The position numbers and the translations under genes were made by a program. The notes below the pieces were generated by a model. The model worked only from the letters and a program-made list of their open reading frames with translations, was not told the origin of the DNA and ran no database searches. This document shows positions 10,120 to 17,202 of a stretch of 18,946 nt of DNA, one piece after another (position 1 is the first letter of the stretch; the number at the start of each line of letters is the position of its first letter). The DNA comes from Tetmemena sp. SeJ-2015 (Eukaryota > Ciliophora > Spirotrichea > Sporadotrichida > Oxytrichidae). Location of the stretch: assembly GCA_027382625.1 (NCBI GenBank), contig JAJKFJ010024138.1:1-18946 (forward strand), read 5' to 3'.

Positions 10120-13100
10120 TGAAATAAAGTTGTCAAGCCGCCCACCTCAAGTTTGAACCAAACTAATGCATAATAAAGGACATACATTCCTAATAAATAG
10201 TGTGACCACTGAGCAAATGCTAAATAATTTAGGCCACTGCTCTCTCTAACGTGTTTGTTTAACTTTTGATAACTTACACATACGACGACCAACTATTGCC
10301 AAAGATTACCAGAGTAAGCACTAATGGATTTAAAAAATTGGAATATACTTTTAATTTATATCTAAGTTTCGTGTTCTCAGCTTCACTCAAAAGCGCATGA
10401 CAGTCAATCCTAAAATACCTTATAGATTAGGATTGAAATGAATTGCGTAAGTGGAATAATCTAATACAAGCTTGAGAATATTTTGGCTGACTCGTTGTAG
10501 AGAGAGAGAGTAGTAGTAGTAGTAGAAGTAGTAGTAGTAGTACTATAACGAGTCAGCCAAATTAATCGGACCACCAGCCACCTCTCCTATTAAGTTTAAT
10601 TCAATCTTAACCGCCCGCTCTCTTAAATTATTAATGATCACCTTTTTAATCAAAGATGCGGACCTCGACCGCCCCAATCTAACCGCCACTTCTAAATGAG
10701 AAATCAAATAGCCAGCTAACCTCGGTTTGCCCTTTGAGCAAGCCACCCATCTGTCTAGACTCCCCGGGCTTTATTCTATCGGAACCTGCTACTCGGGGCA
10801 CATGGAGCCCTTAAAATTCACAAATTTCGAATGAGAATGCAACAGCCACTCCATTCTCAACCAATGAAGCAACTGTGGCCTCCCAAGTTCATGACAACCT
10901 CATCCATATTCCTGAGCCAAGAAGCTTCCAGCTCCCCTTAATAAAGGTCATCCTAATTAAAGAGGACCGTCTCCGCACAAATTGACGCTTAAGTTGGAGC
11001 CCTTAGTCAGACAGGTTCAAGCAGGAGCTGATTCCAGGATTGCAAGCGATTATATCTAGCAGCTCTAACGACAATGAGGGAGAGCCCGACCGCCTAACAC
11101 TCCTTAGATCGGCTGTCACGCAAGCTCGATCGGCACTGGCTCGCGTAGAGGATGTATACAAGGCCTTGATGGTAGACCTCTATCGCAGGGACCCTTCCAG
11201 ACTGCGGGACCTCAGCCGCCCTCACAGATGCTACCCTCGTATCCTCACAAAACATCGCAGGCCAGGCTTGAGATAAATGGAATAGAGCGAGTGCTCAGAG
11301 CTTTGCCACTTGTCTGATTGCTACATCGTTACTTGATCCTCATTAACCAATTGAGGCTCTCCGCGATCGGTTTTCAAAACAAGCTCTGCGTTGATTTCGA
11401 GAAGACGGTAGCGACAGGCACTACGTCAATGGAGTGGCCCCTTGGGTGCCAAACTAGAGCCAGCTGGCGCTGATTACAAGGAATTTATGGCCAAGGTTAA
11501 GGACTCTGAAGTCGAGGCGATCAACGACAGCTCAGAGCCCGATCATCTAGTAATGGAAATCTCCGAGTCAATACTGAGACCAGAGGAGGCTGAAGCTGTA
11601 GGAACTGCCCTAAGGGAGGTTGCTCTACTGAATGCCCAGACGAAAGTGGTTCTCGGCAAGTTGTCTCTCGTCCTAGCATAGTGTATGTCCAAGTAAAATA
11701 AAGTACCCCCTCCCCGTCACTCTGAGCTCCCAAATTTTAAAAAGCTCATCGCAGGGATTCGGAAGGAGGTCCCGAACAAAAGAGGGTACTTGCTTCAGTT
11801 GGTAGTGATGAGCCTCCTCCACCGGCTCGAGCTGGACAAGCCAGTCAAGCATTTCACATTTACAGGGACTTTCGCAGGCATCGATGTGGGAGGACAAAGA
11901 ACTAAGATGCGAAGCCTCACTATCAAAGAGCAGATGTGGAAGCTTGTGGGGAAGCAGATCGAGAAGGAAAAATCAAGAGCAATTACTCTCACCTTACCAG
12001 GCTGTGCGGATTCTTGGGCAACGTGCTGCAGGCATGCGAGGAATTAGCAACGACACTCTCATGTGGAGTGCTCGGTCTTTCGATTTAGGAGGCTGTGCCA
12101 GAGCAAACATAAAAAAGGCGCAGAGAGTCCAAGTTCATCTACAAATAGAAGGGCAGGAAGGAGTTCCGAATCCCTAACCCTCGCTATGACGAAGTGAACG
12201 CTGATAACCGCTCACAATACAAGCAGGCAGTAATGATCATAAGGAAGACCTGGCTGGATATCGAGTTTGCCATGAGCGCGACTAAGTTTATCGAACTCAA
12301 ATACGAAGAGCCGCCCAAAATTGCTGAGGCACTATTTGTCTTATAGGAAGTTGTCAAGGTGAACTTCCATGAATATCTAACGAGCAATAGCGCGGAGTAC
12401 GCCGAATGGAAGCAGAAACTGAAATTTGCATCAGGTCTTCATGGAGGAGGCGAGCCTCTTTATCAGGAGGATTCCTTGCTTTCTGTGCTTATATATTGTC
12501 ACTCTCTTCTATTTATGTATTCGCAACCTACCTAATTAACCACAATTCTAATCTATTAGTAGTTGCTATTTTTTGAATTTGTGAATAAGACTTTTTATTG
12601 TAGAGAATACCTTATGCCAAGAGAGATGGAAGCTAAGGTGCGCGAGATGGAAGTGTTGGAAATACTAGTGAAGGCAGGTAGACTTCCAAATATGCTAACT
12701 TCTAAAATGGGAAAGAAGCTAACCTGATGAAGAAAGCCACTTTAAATGGCTCCAGGTCTTAGCAATAATTAGGACTGGGCTAATTCAAAGGTAATAGTGT
12801 GATATAGAAGATAAATATTTTGTCTTTTCTTATGGCAATCGATCTTTTGTTTAGTAAGAAAAAATCTCTTGACATGCAAAACAGCTCTCAGAATACCTAC
12901 TCAGTTCTTCAAAATCCCAAGATACTGACATTTGATTCCAACGCAGTTCTGGCAGATTCAACTCTAGGAATTAAACGATTATCAATAAAGTTAGTTTATA
13001 TTTAAATGAATTGCTCACGAGTAGATACATCCAGTGAAGAGATAATCCTATTAGAATAACCAGGATAAAGTCCTCAAGTTCTTTATTAAATTTAAATAAG

Positions 13101-14089
13101 ATAGAGAAAAGTTCATAGCTACTTCGCCATCTAAGAATTTGAATAATCGTTTGAATGATGGCAAGAGAAGATATGATTCCATGGAAGTAGGATTAAATCG
13201 TATTATATGATATAAATAGTCAATATTTTTTATTAAAAAAATTAAAAGCTGAGAATGCGGGAATCGTATCTATTTAGGGGAACGCAGGGGAGTAGCCCAG
13301 AGTAATAGGCTTTGATGCTAATTCTCAATTCAGCTAGCCACTTCCCTCAGCTCTCCCTTAGGTGAGTAATTCTATGTTCAATTCAGCTGCTGAGGGGCAT
13401 ATGACTTTTAGAGAGAGATAAAATTCTCCCAGTGGCCTCAAGATTATGTCCCATAGACAAAGCAGAGAATTCTAAATGATGAGTCATAGTAAATCATAAG
13501 GATATCATTTTATTATGAAATTGTGATCATGAGAAATTTGTTCCAAATAAGTTTATTACTTAGCCATCAACAGAGCCAGAAGTATTAAATATCCTAGTTA
13601 AGCCTTCGGCTATAAACTTTGATAATAACTAAATTCAGTCCTTGAATAGAAGCTCAGATTCTCAGAATTTCCAAGTGGTTAGCGCTAATATGAGTGAATA
13701 GTAGCAGCTTGCAGATGCTAGAGAGAGCTATAGAGGCAGCATGGTGAATTATGACTCTTCAGAGGTCTCAAACATCCAAGGATAGTACTATGAAATGTGC
13801 ATTTTAGAATTTTTTTTAATGATAACAGAGCCAGGCAAGAATCGCAGTTGAGACTAGTAAGCCGCAATTGAATCTGTAAAAGTACCAGGTCAACAGCCTT
13901 GGCCAGGTGAAGAGCAGTGGGGATCAATCCCTTAACATAAGTAGCAGTATGATGGCAAGAGATAGTTTAATTAGCGACATGAATAGTTCAAAGTATGATA
14001 AGTATCAGAGAGGCTATCAACTCAACAGCAACTAAAATCTTTAACAACAGCATCTGCCCTCTGAATACGAAGATGAAGATGCGATTTGA
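10120..14089 (+). CDS. Gene 3: large unidentified protein, GC-rich 5' half, Gln-rich 3' half
   Basis: After removal of about 18 candidate IESs one frame runs from about 10120 to TGA 14087-14089, roughly 1,100 residues. The true start was not found. Blocks in order: KPPTSSLNQTNKGHTFLINS; a (TAG)n polyGln tract at 10511-10540; a proline/serine-rich stretch (SQLTSVCPLSKPPICLDSPG); helical segments likely to form coiled coils (LTLLRSAVTQARSALARVED; LRPEEAEAVGTALREVALLN); a charged block (RKEFRIPNPRYDEVNADNRS, IIRKTWLDIEFAMSATKFIE); EYLMPREMEAKVREMEVLEI; then a low-complexity Gln/Ser/Asn-rich part to the end (YQLNSNQNLQQQHLPSEYED). I recognise no domain. GC is far higher before about 12480 than after it, which raises the question of whether two units were joined. 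The 3' half is well supported; the joints at 11190-11420 are tentative. Confidence 0.55.
10164..10174. other. IES, pointer TAAT, 7 bp removed
   Basis: TAAT at 10164-10167 and 10171-10174 with three internal bases. Removal joins SSLNQTN to KGHTFLINSVTTEQML. Confidence 0.5.
10404..10436. repeat. 10-bp inverted repeat in gene 3
   Basis: TCAATCCTAA (10404-10413) and TTAGGATTGA (10427-10436), 13-nt loop, just before an in-frame TGA at 10439-10441. Confidence 0.75.
10437..10457. other. Candidate IES, pointer AAT, 18 bp removed
   Basis: AAT at 10437-10439 and 10455-10457. Removal eliminates the in-frame TGA at 10439 and joins IPYRLGLK to QSNTSLRIFWL. The pointer is only 3 bp. Confidence 0.3.
10482..10561. 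repeat. 15-bp perfect inverted repeat enclosing the (TAG)n tract
   Basis: TTTGGCTGACTCGTT at 10482-10496 and its exact reverse complement AACGAGTCAGCCAAA at 10547-10561; pairing continues for a few bases with one G-T pair. The 50-bp loop holds (AG)n and (TAG)n. Confidence 0.9.
10500..10540 (+). repeat. (AG)n(TAG)n microsatellite coding polyglutamine
   Basis: Five AG units followed by nine TAG triplets with one AAG (10526-10528). With TAG = Gln, in the frame of the downstream block (YYNESAKLIGPPATS), it encodes Gln5-Lys-Gln4. Under a standard code it would be a run of stops. Confidence 0.7.
10694..10704. other. IES, pointer AAAT, 7 bp removed
   Basis: AAAT at 10694-10697 and 10701-10704. Removal joins RPNLTATSK to SNSQLTSVCPLS and avoids TGA 10697. 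Confidence 0.55.
10974..10988. other. IES, pointer CGC, 12 bp removed
   Basis: CGC at 10974-10976 and 10986-10988. The only in-frame TGA of this long open block (10983) lies in the insert; removal joins KEDRLR to LSWSPQSDRFKQEL. Confidence 0.5.
11190..11202. other. Candidate IES, pointer GAC, 10 bp removed
   Basis: GAC at 11190-11192 and 11200-11202. Removal shifts from KALMVDLYRRD to CGTSAALTDATLVSSQ. Weak pointer, tentative. Confidence 0.3.
11267..11312. other. Candidate IES, pointer CTTG, 42 bp removed
   Basis: CTTG at 11267-11270 and 11309-11312; removal deletes the in-frame TGA at 11269 and joins NIAGQA to CLIATSLLDP. The insert itself reads like protein, so this is doubtful. Confidence 0.25.
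11388..11413. other. Candidate IES, pointer GCG, 23 bp removed
   Basis: GCG at 11388-11390 and 11411-11413; removal deletes the in-frame TGA at 11391 and joins FSKQALR to QALRQWSGPLGAKLEP. Confidence 0.35.
11958..11974. other. Candidate IES, pointer ATC, 14 bp removed
   Basis: ATC at 11958-11960 and 11972-11974; removal joins MWKLVGKQI to KSNYSHLTRLCGFLGN. A frame change in this neighbourhood is certain; the exact pointer is not. Confidence 0.35.
12494..12601. other. IES, pointer TATTGT, 102 bp removed
   Basis: TATTGT at 12494-12499 and 12596-12601. The insert is much more AT-rich than the gene 3 sequence before it and is a multiple of three, so the raw frame stays open. Removal joins EDSLLSVLIYC to REYLMPREMEAKV. 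Confidence 0.65.
12715..12732. other. IES, pointer GAAG, 14 bp removed
   Basis: GAAG at 12715-12718 and 12729-12732. It removes two successive TGA codons and joins NMLTSKMGKK to KATLNGSRSQQQLGLG. Confidence 0.6.
12795..12855. other. IES, pointer TAGT, 57 bp removed
   Basis: TAGT at 12795-12798 and 12852-12855; AT-rich insert coding only hydrophobic filler in a hydrophilic region. In frame. Removal joins GLGQFKGNS to KKKSLDMQNSSQ. Confidence 0.5.
12975..13020. other. IES, pointer ACGA, 42 bp removed
   Basis: ACGA at 12975-12978 and 13017-13020 around AT-rich sequence, in frame. Removal joins DSTLGIKR to VDTSYQNNQ. Confidence 0.45.
13029..13048. other. IES, pointer ATCC, 16 bp removed
   Basis: ATCC at 13029-13032 and 13045-13048. 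Removal corrects frame: VDTS to YQNNQDKVLKFFIKFK. Confidence 0.65.
13196..13269. other. IES, pointer AATCGTAT, 66 bp removed
   Basis: AATCGTAT at 13196-13203 and 13262-13269, an 8-bp pointer. The insert is very AT-rich and contains an in-frame TGA at 13208. Removal joins SMEVGLNRI to YLGERRGV. Confidence 0.8.
13290..13304. other. IES, pointer GAGTA, 10 bp removed
   Basis: GAGTA at 13290-13294 and 13300-13304, five bases apart. Removal joins GERRGV to IGFDANSQFSQPLPS. Confidence 0.7.
13504..13530. other. IES, pointer ATCAT, 22 bp removed
   Basis: ATCAT at 13504-13508 and 13526-13530; removal joins HSKSQGYH to EKFVPNKFITQPSTEP. Confidence 0.75.
13790..13822. other. IES, pointer ATGA, 29 bp removed
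   Basis: ATGA at 13790-13793 and 13819-13822; the insert includes a run of eight T. Removal joins VSNIQGQYY to DNRARQESQL. Confidence 0.7.
13848..13871. other. IES, pointer TTGA, 20 bp removed
   Basis: TTGA at 13848-13851 and 13868-13871; removal joins RARQESQL to NLQKYQVNSLGQVKSS and leads without a break to the stop at 14087. Confidence 0.7.
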
Positions 14090-14338
14090 AGAAAAAATAT
14101 TTATGAAGTAGAAATTTTATCATTCAACTTTTCAAGATTTATCAATGAAGTGCTTTAATTTAACAGATGAGAAAGAAGTTTCTTTTCTCATGATTTGTAT
14201 TTATTGTGGAATTATACCTTTAATGCATGCATATTTCCAAATTTGGACTAATTATAGTAAAATTTGAATAATCTTTTGTGATAATTCGAAGAATTTTTTA
14301 ACAAAAAATAAAAAAGGAAATTATTGTTGAGACATAAC

Positions 14339-15622
14339 ATGGAAGGGGAAGAAGTTTCGACTGTTCAAGAATAAACTTTCGAAGAATAGACAAATAACCA
14401 AGAACTTGAATGTAAGATAGAGAAATGACAAATTTTTTATGAGTTTGAAAGTAAAAAGGAGAATATTGAAAACACCATAGTGCGATTATCATTTGGGTTT
14501 TGCGCACTTGTCCTAAAAGTTTTAGAGCTGAAAATTTTATAATTAACTTCATGCGAATATAGAAATAGAAGAGAATGATAACGAGCAAGCGTTGAGAAAT
14601 TCAAACCAAGAAGTTATAAAGACTTATGTTTCTGATTAGTCTCCCTCATAAGATAATTAAATATCGCAAACGTTTACCTTTATTTAAAGAAGGAATTAAC
14701 GTTATGAGTGAGGATAACCTAGCAGAGCAGGCCGCTTAGATTTAGTTTGGAGAGGACGGGGAGAGTGTGGATCAAAGGCAAAATGTAATCCCTATAAATC
14801 CCATGATGCAGTATACTCCTGAGGACCTGGCAGCCTTGCAGGACGCAAACTTGAACTAAGAAATATTTAGGCTGTTTGACCTTGATGGTTCCGGCAAGAT
14901 TGACATTAATGAAGTTTAAATATGATAAGCTCTCACTTTATACTTTAAATTGATGATAATGATCTCGAGGATATTGGAAAAGCCATGAATTGGAAAAAAT
15001 AAGAAGGTAAGGAGTGCAATTGATCTCTCTTCATATAATTACATTCAACTCAACCCTAGAATAACTTTCTTTCTAAATCTTCTTACTTTATCAATTTTAG
15101 TGAGTCAATTGATTTACGATCTGGATCCAAACCATGATGGGAAGATATCATTCGATGAGTTTCTGCTTGTGATGCGCCACATTGAAGATCGAATGAAAGG
15201 AAGCACAGCTAATCTGTCCCAACCTTAGTATTCAGTAGGGGCCTCTCAACAGTAACCTATAAATGCTCTTGAACGAATTTTAGGTCGAAAGTCATAAGTG
15301 AATAGAGTTAGAAAACCTCATACGGGGCTCTCCTGCCAAAGAATGGAGTGTACTTTCTACCAGATGACAAGATAATAGGCTTCTTGAAGTAAGCAATCAA
15401 TTTATTTCTCTATCAGTTACAAAAACTCATCTTGAAGTCAAACTGAGAATTTATAATGTATTCTAATAGTAGACATTTTCAGATAAGCGAAGTTAAGGAA
15501 TATAAATGAGCGAAAATGACTGCTAATTCCAAAATGGCTGTATTTTAAATGCAGGTATGAAAATTTGCATGCGTGACTTGAGATACTTCTTACCTAATTT
15601 CACTATAAGTTTCAAAACTTGA
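14339..15622 (+). CDS. Gene 4: two-EF-hand calcium-binding protein
   Basis: Start ATG 14339 (MEGEEVSTVQEQ), proposed stop TGA 15620-15622, about 300 residues after removing seven IESs and one intron. Residues 1-120 are acidic and Gln/Asn-rich. Two canonical EF-hand loops follow, DLDGSGKIDINE (about 138-149) and DPNHDGKISFDE (about 178-189), each with acidic position 1, Gly 6, hydrophobic 8 and Glu 12, preceded by amphipathic helices (EIFRLF, VSQLIY). They should bind Ca2+. The C-terminal part (SYGALLPKNGVYFLPDDKII, then GFLKQAKLR) is unfamiliar. This looks like a calmodulin-type sensor with extra domains rather than calmodulin itself. The last 35 residues depend on the tentative AAATGA joint; an alternative frame would end at TGA 15550. 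Confidence 0.75.
14420..14443. other. IES, pointer GAG, 21 bp removed
   Basis: GAG at 14420-14422 and 14441-14443; removes an in-frame TGA at 14426 and joins ELECKIE to FESKKENIENTI. Confidence 0.45.
14524..14573. other. IES, pointer AGAG, 46 bp removed
   Basis: AGAG at 14524-14527 and 14570-14573 around AT-rich sequence; removal joins ALVLKVLE to NDNEQALRNSNQEV. Confidence 0.6.
14652..14717. other. IES, pointer GATAA, 61 bp removed
   Basis: GATAA at 14652-14656 and 14713-14717; removal joins VSDQSPSQDN to LAEQAAQIQFGED. The ATG at 14704, an attractive start in the raw sequence, lies inside this IES. Confidence 0.7.
14915..14950. other. IES, pointer TTTAAAT, 29 bp removed
   Basis: TTTAAAT at 14915-14921 and 14944-14950; removes TGA 14923 and joins DINEVQ to IDDNDLEDIGKAM, giving a normal EF1-to-EF2 spacing. 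Confidence 0.8.
15007..15100 (+). other. Intron in gene 4 (94 nt)
   Basis: Starts GTAAGG, ends TTTTAG. Splicing within a Val codon joins AMNWKKQE to VSQLIYDLDPN just before EF-hand 2. A flanking 8-bp repeat (CAATTGAT at 15017 and 15106) could suggest an IES, but that excision would not restore frame. Confidence 0.75.
15292..15322. other. IES, pointer TCATA, 26 bp removed
   Basis: TCATA at 15292-15296 and 15318-15322; removal joins LERILGRKS to YGALLPKNGVYFLPDD. Confidence 0.75.
15390..15488. other. IES, pointer TAAGC, 94 bp removed
   Basis: TAAGC at 15390-15394 and 15484-15488; AT-rich insert. Removal joins DDKIIGFLK to QAKLRNIN. A GTAAGC...TTTTCAG intron at nearly the same borders would give the same protein, so intron and IES cannot be separated here. 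Confidence 0.6.
15504..15519. other. Candidate IES, pointer AAATGA, 10 bp removed
   Basis: AAATGA at 15504-15509 and 15514-15519. Removal extends the frame to TGA 15620 (DCQFQNGCILNAGMK). Without it the protein could end at 15550 in another frame after a 1-base correction. Confidence 0.45.
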
Positions 15623-15862
15623 AATGAAGTTAGCCACTAGAATCATATGTGCTTAGAATCGTCTTACGAAATAAATGTCTTCAATGATAAGAGTAAAATT
15701 TTTACGAAATGTTGTTTAAATAACTTATCATCTTCTAATAAATCTGAATTCTATAGTCAAGAATTTAAGCCTTCTCTCTATTTAGGATGATTGTTCCAGC
15801 TATTTATGCCTATAGTATGATCCCAGCTCAACTATGGAGATTTTTACTTTAATGACAATCTG

Positions 15863-17202
15863 ATGATGTAGAAGATAAACTTTGCCCCAAGGTTGAGACG
15901 GCTCATTTGTAGTGCTATGATTAAACTCAGAAGCACAAATTCTTAAGTTAGAACGTCAGATTAGTTACCCTTAAAATTAGAGCTCAAAGTTAAAATGACG
16001 TCTCTTTCTCTTATTAGAAAACCTTCTCCAGAGTAACTAAATTTCTGGAATTACAAGTCTGCCAAACTTCATGTCCATCTATTTTTGTTTAAAAACTTAA
16101 TGACCTATTCTGATAAATTTAAAGTTGAGTCACGCTTTGCTTAATCGTATTCTTCTTAGGTGACTCACGGTAGTTTGCAATTAACTTTTGCTAATGCTTG
16201 TGAGTTATTACTGATAGTGTCTCAAGCTTAGAATTCCAAATTTTGAATCTTGCTGTGGTTAGTTTTGATTAAATTTAAAGCTTTTGAGAGTGCTGTTGTC
16301 CTTAATTAATTCTGCTATCGATCACTCATAGAAGAGAGTGAGATAGATATCTTGAAAATAGAGTGAAGACTGTGAGAATTTTATGAGCTTGCTCTATCTT
16401 TAGTTATCTAGTCTCTTTAAAAGTTTTCAAAGTGAAAGCTTTTAATTTAAAGAATGTATTTTTATATATCTTTCCCTATTCTTATGTAATTTGTAGAGAT
16501 GAATCCCCGCTTGATCTATATTCTAAGGCGGCACTCACCATTTCAGTCTCTTGACTTTTTATCTTAAGCTCAAAGTTTTGGGAAAAAGGCGTGTTTATTT
16601 GGTCGTGTCTGCCAAATGAAAAGTACCTCTTTCCCTAATAGATAGCTCTCATTTCTAATGGAGTGTTTTCTATTAGATATGAGCGGCACTCCAAAACCAA
16701 CAACTAGTATTCAGCAATCACATATACCACTTAAGAGGAGGAAGGGGCTTGCTTCTGTTATAATAATTTTGGGGAGAGAGACAAAGATGCCTCGCAAAAT
16801 CTTTTCTATCTGTATTCTCATAACTTCCTGATAAATTAAAAGGCTCTTTGGGATTTTTACTTCTTCGAGAGCTCTAAATTTTGCAAGTTTGAGTCTTGAA
16901 TTTCAAAAATTTAAAACTTCATTTCTCCGGCGACCAAAGTAGAAAAAATTGCTGACTCTTAATAATTTTCAGTTTAAGCGACCACCCCAGATTTGGGGAA
17001 TCTCAAACTCTTATTTTTGGATGAGACCCTCTGGAACAGCCACTTTTAATAGAGGCCTAACTCTCCGTTAGTTAATAAGTCCACCACTGATGCCCAACTA
17101 TCTAACTTCTTTTCAAAAAGTTTCTTTCGATTTTTTATCCCTTGTTAAAAATTGTCAAGACTCTTAATGGGCCGTAATTTTAAGGAGGTGAGGAATTTGT
17201 GA
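15863..17202 (+). CDS. Gene 5: unidentified protein of about 340 residues
   Basis: Proposed start ATG 15863 (MMQKINFAPRLRRLI), in a frame open from an upstream TGA at 15818; stop TGA 17200-17202. Six IESs give a single frame of about 341 codons. The N-terminal half is basic and Leu-rich (LPLKLELKVKMTSLSLIRKP; NFWNYKSAKLHVHLFLFKNL); the middle is Cys/Phe/Tyr-rich (GGACFCYNNFGERDKDASQN; QKALWDFYFFESSKFCKF); the C-terminus is hydrophilic, then basic (ATTPDLGNLKLLFLDETLW; LMGRNFKEVRNL). I see no signal peptide or known motif. It starts about 240 bp after gene 4. The start is the least certain part; an upstream CCAGCT repeat (15796 and 15823) hints at another IES. Confidence 0.6.
16238..16276. other. 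IES, pointer AAATTT, 33 bp removed
   Basis: AAATTT at 16238-16243 and 16271-16276; removes TGA 16244 and joins SQAQNSKF to KAFESAVVLNQFCY. Confidence 0.7.
16335..16366. other. IES, pointer AGAGTGA, 25 bp removed
   Basis: AGAGTGA at 16335-16341 and 16360-16366; removal joins RSLIEESE to DCENFMSLLYLQLSS. Confidence 0.8.
16433..16503. other. IES, pointer TGAA, 67 bp removed
   Basis: TGAA at 16433-16436 and 16500-16503; AT-rich insert. Removal joins LFKSFQSE to SPLDLYSKAAL. Confidence 0.7.
16528..16691. other. IES, pointer GCGGCACTC, 155 bp removed
   Basis: GCGGCACTC at 16528-16536 and 16683-16691, the longest pointer used here and the largest resolved IES. The insert is less AT-rich than most and carries the direct/inverted words CTAATAGAT...CTATTAGAT. 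Removal joins YSKAAL to QNQQLVFSNHIYHL. Confidence 0.8.
16739..16745. other. Minimal IES, pointer AGG, 4 bp removed
   Basis: AGG-A-AGG at 16739-16745. Removing 4 bp joins HIYHLRGG to ACFCYNNFGERDKDAS. A plain 4-bp insertion is an equal explanation. Confidence 0.4.
16894..16926. other. IES, pointer TCT, 30 bp removed
   Basis: TCT at 16894-16896 and 16924-16926 around AT-rich sequence with an in-frame TGA (16897). Removal joins KFCKFES to PATKVEKIADSQQF. Confidence 0.55.

Larger units (their letters stand above)
9579..10490. repeat. 15-bp direct repeat GAATATTTTGGCTGA, copies 897 bp apart
   Basis: Identical copies at 9579-9593 and 10476-10490. The second copy runs into the 15-bp inverted repeat of the polyglutamine hairpin. 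A long pointer for a scrambled or distant MDS is possible; so is a remnant of a mobile-element end. Confidence 0.7.

Noticed and set aside
10543..10746. Minus-strand open frame of 67 codons at the start of the GC-rich part of gene 3
   Set aside because: The + strand here carries a longer chain of frames that joins, after small IES removals, to the rest of gene 3; the minus frame is its shadow.
10560..12480. Bacterial contamination of the GC-rich stretch
   Set aside because: Its best frame contains in-frame TAA and TAG as Gln and connects with flanking ciliate sequence; no bacterial gene layout is visible.
13718..13927. Minus-strand open frame of 69 codons
   Set aside because: Lies opposite the well-supported Gln-rich 3' part of gene 3.
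14298..14588. Minus-strand open frame of 96 codons
   Set aside because: The + strand codes the acidic N-terminus of the EF-hand gene (MEGEEVSTVQEQ onward), whose Gln/Glu-rich codons keep the opposite strand open.
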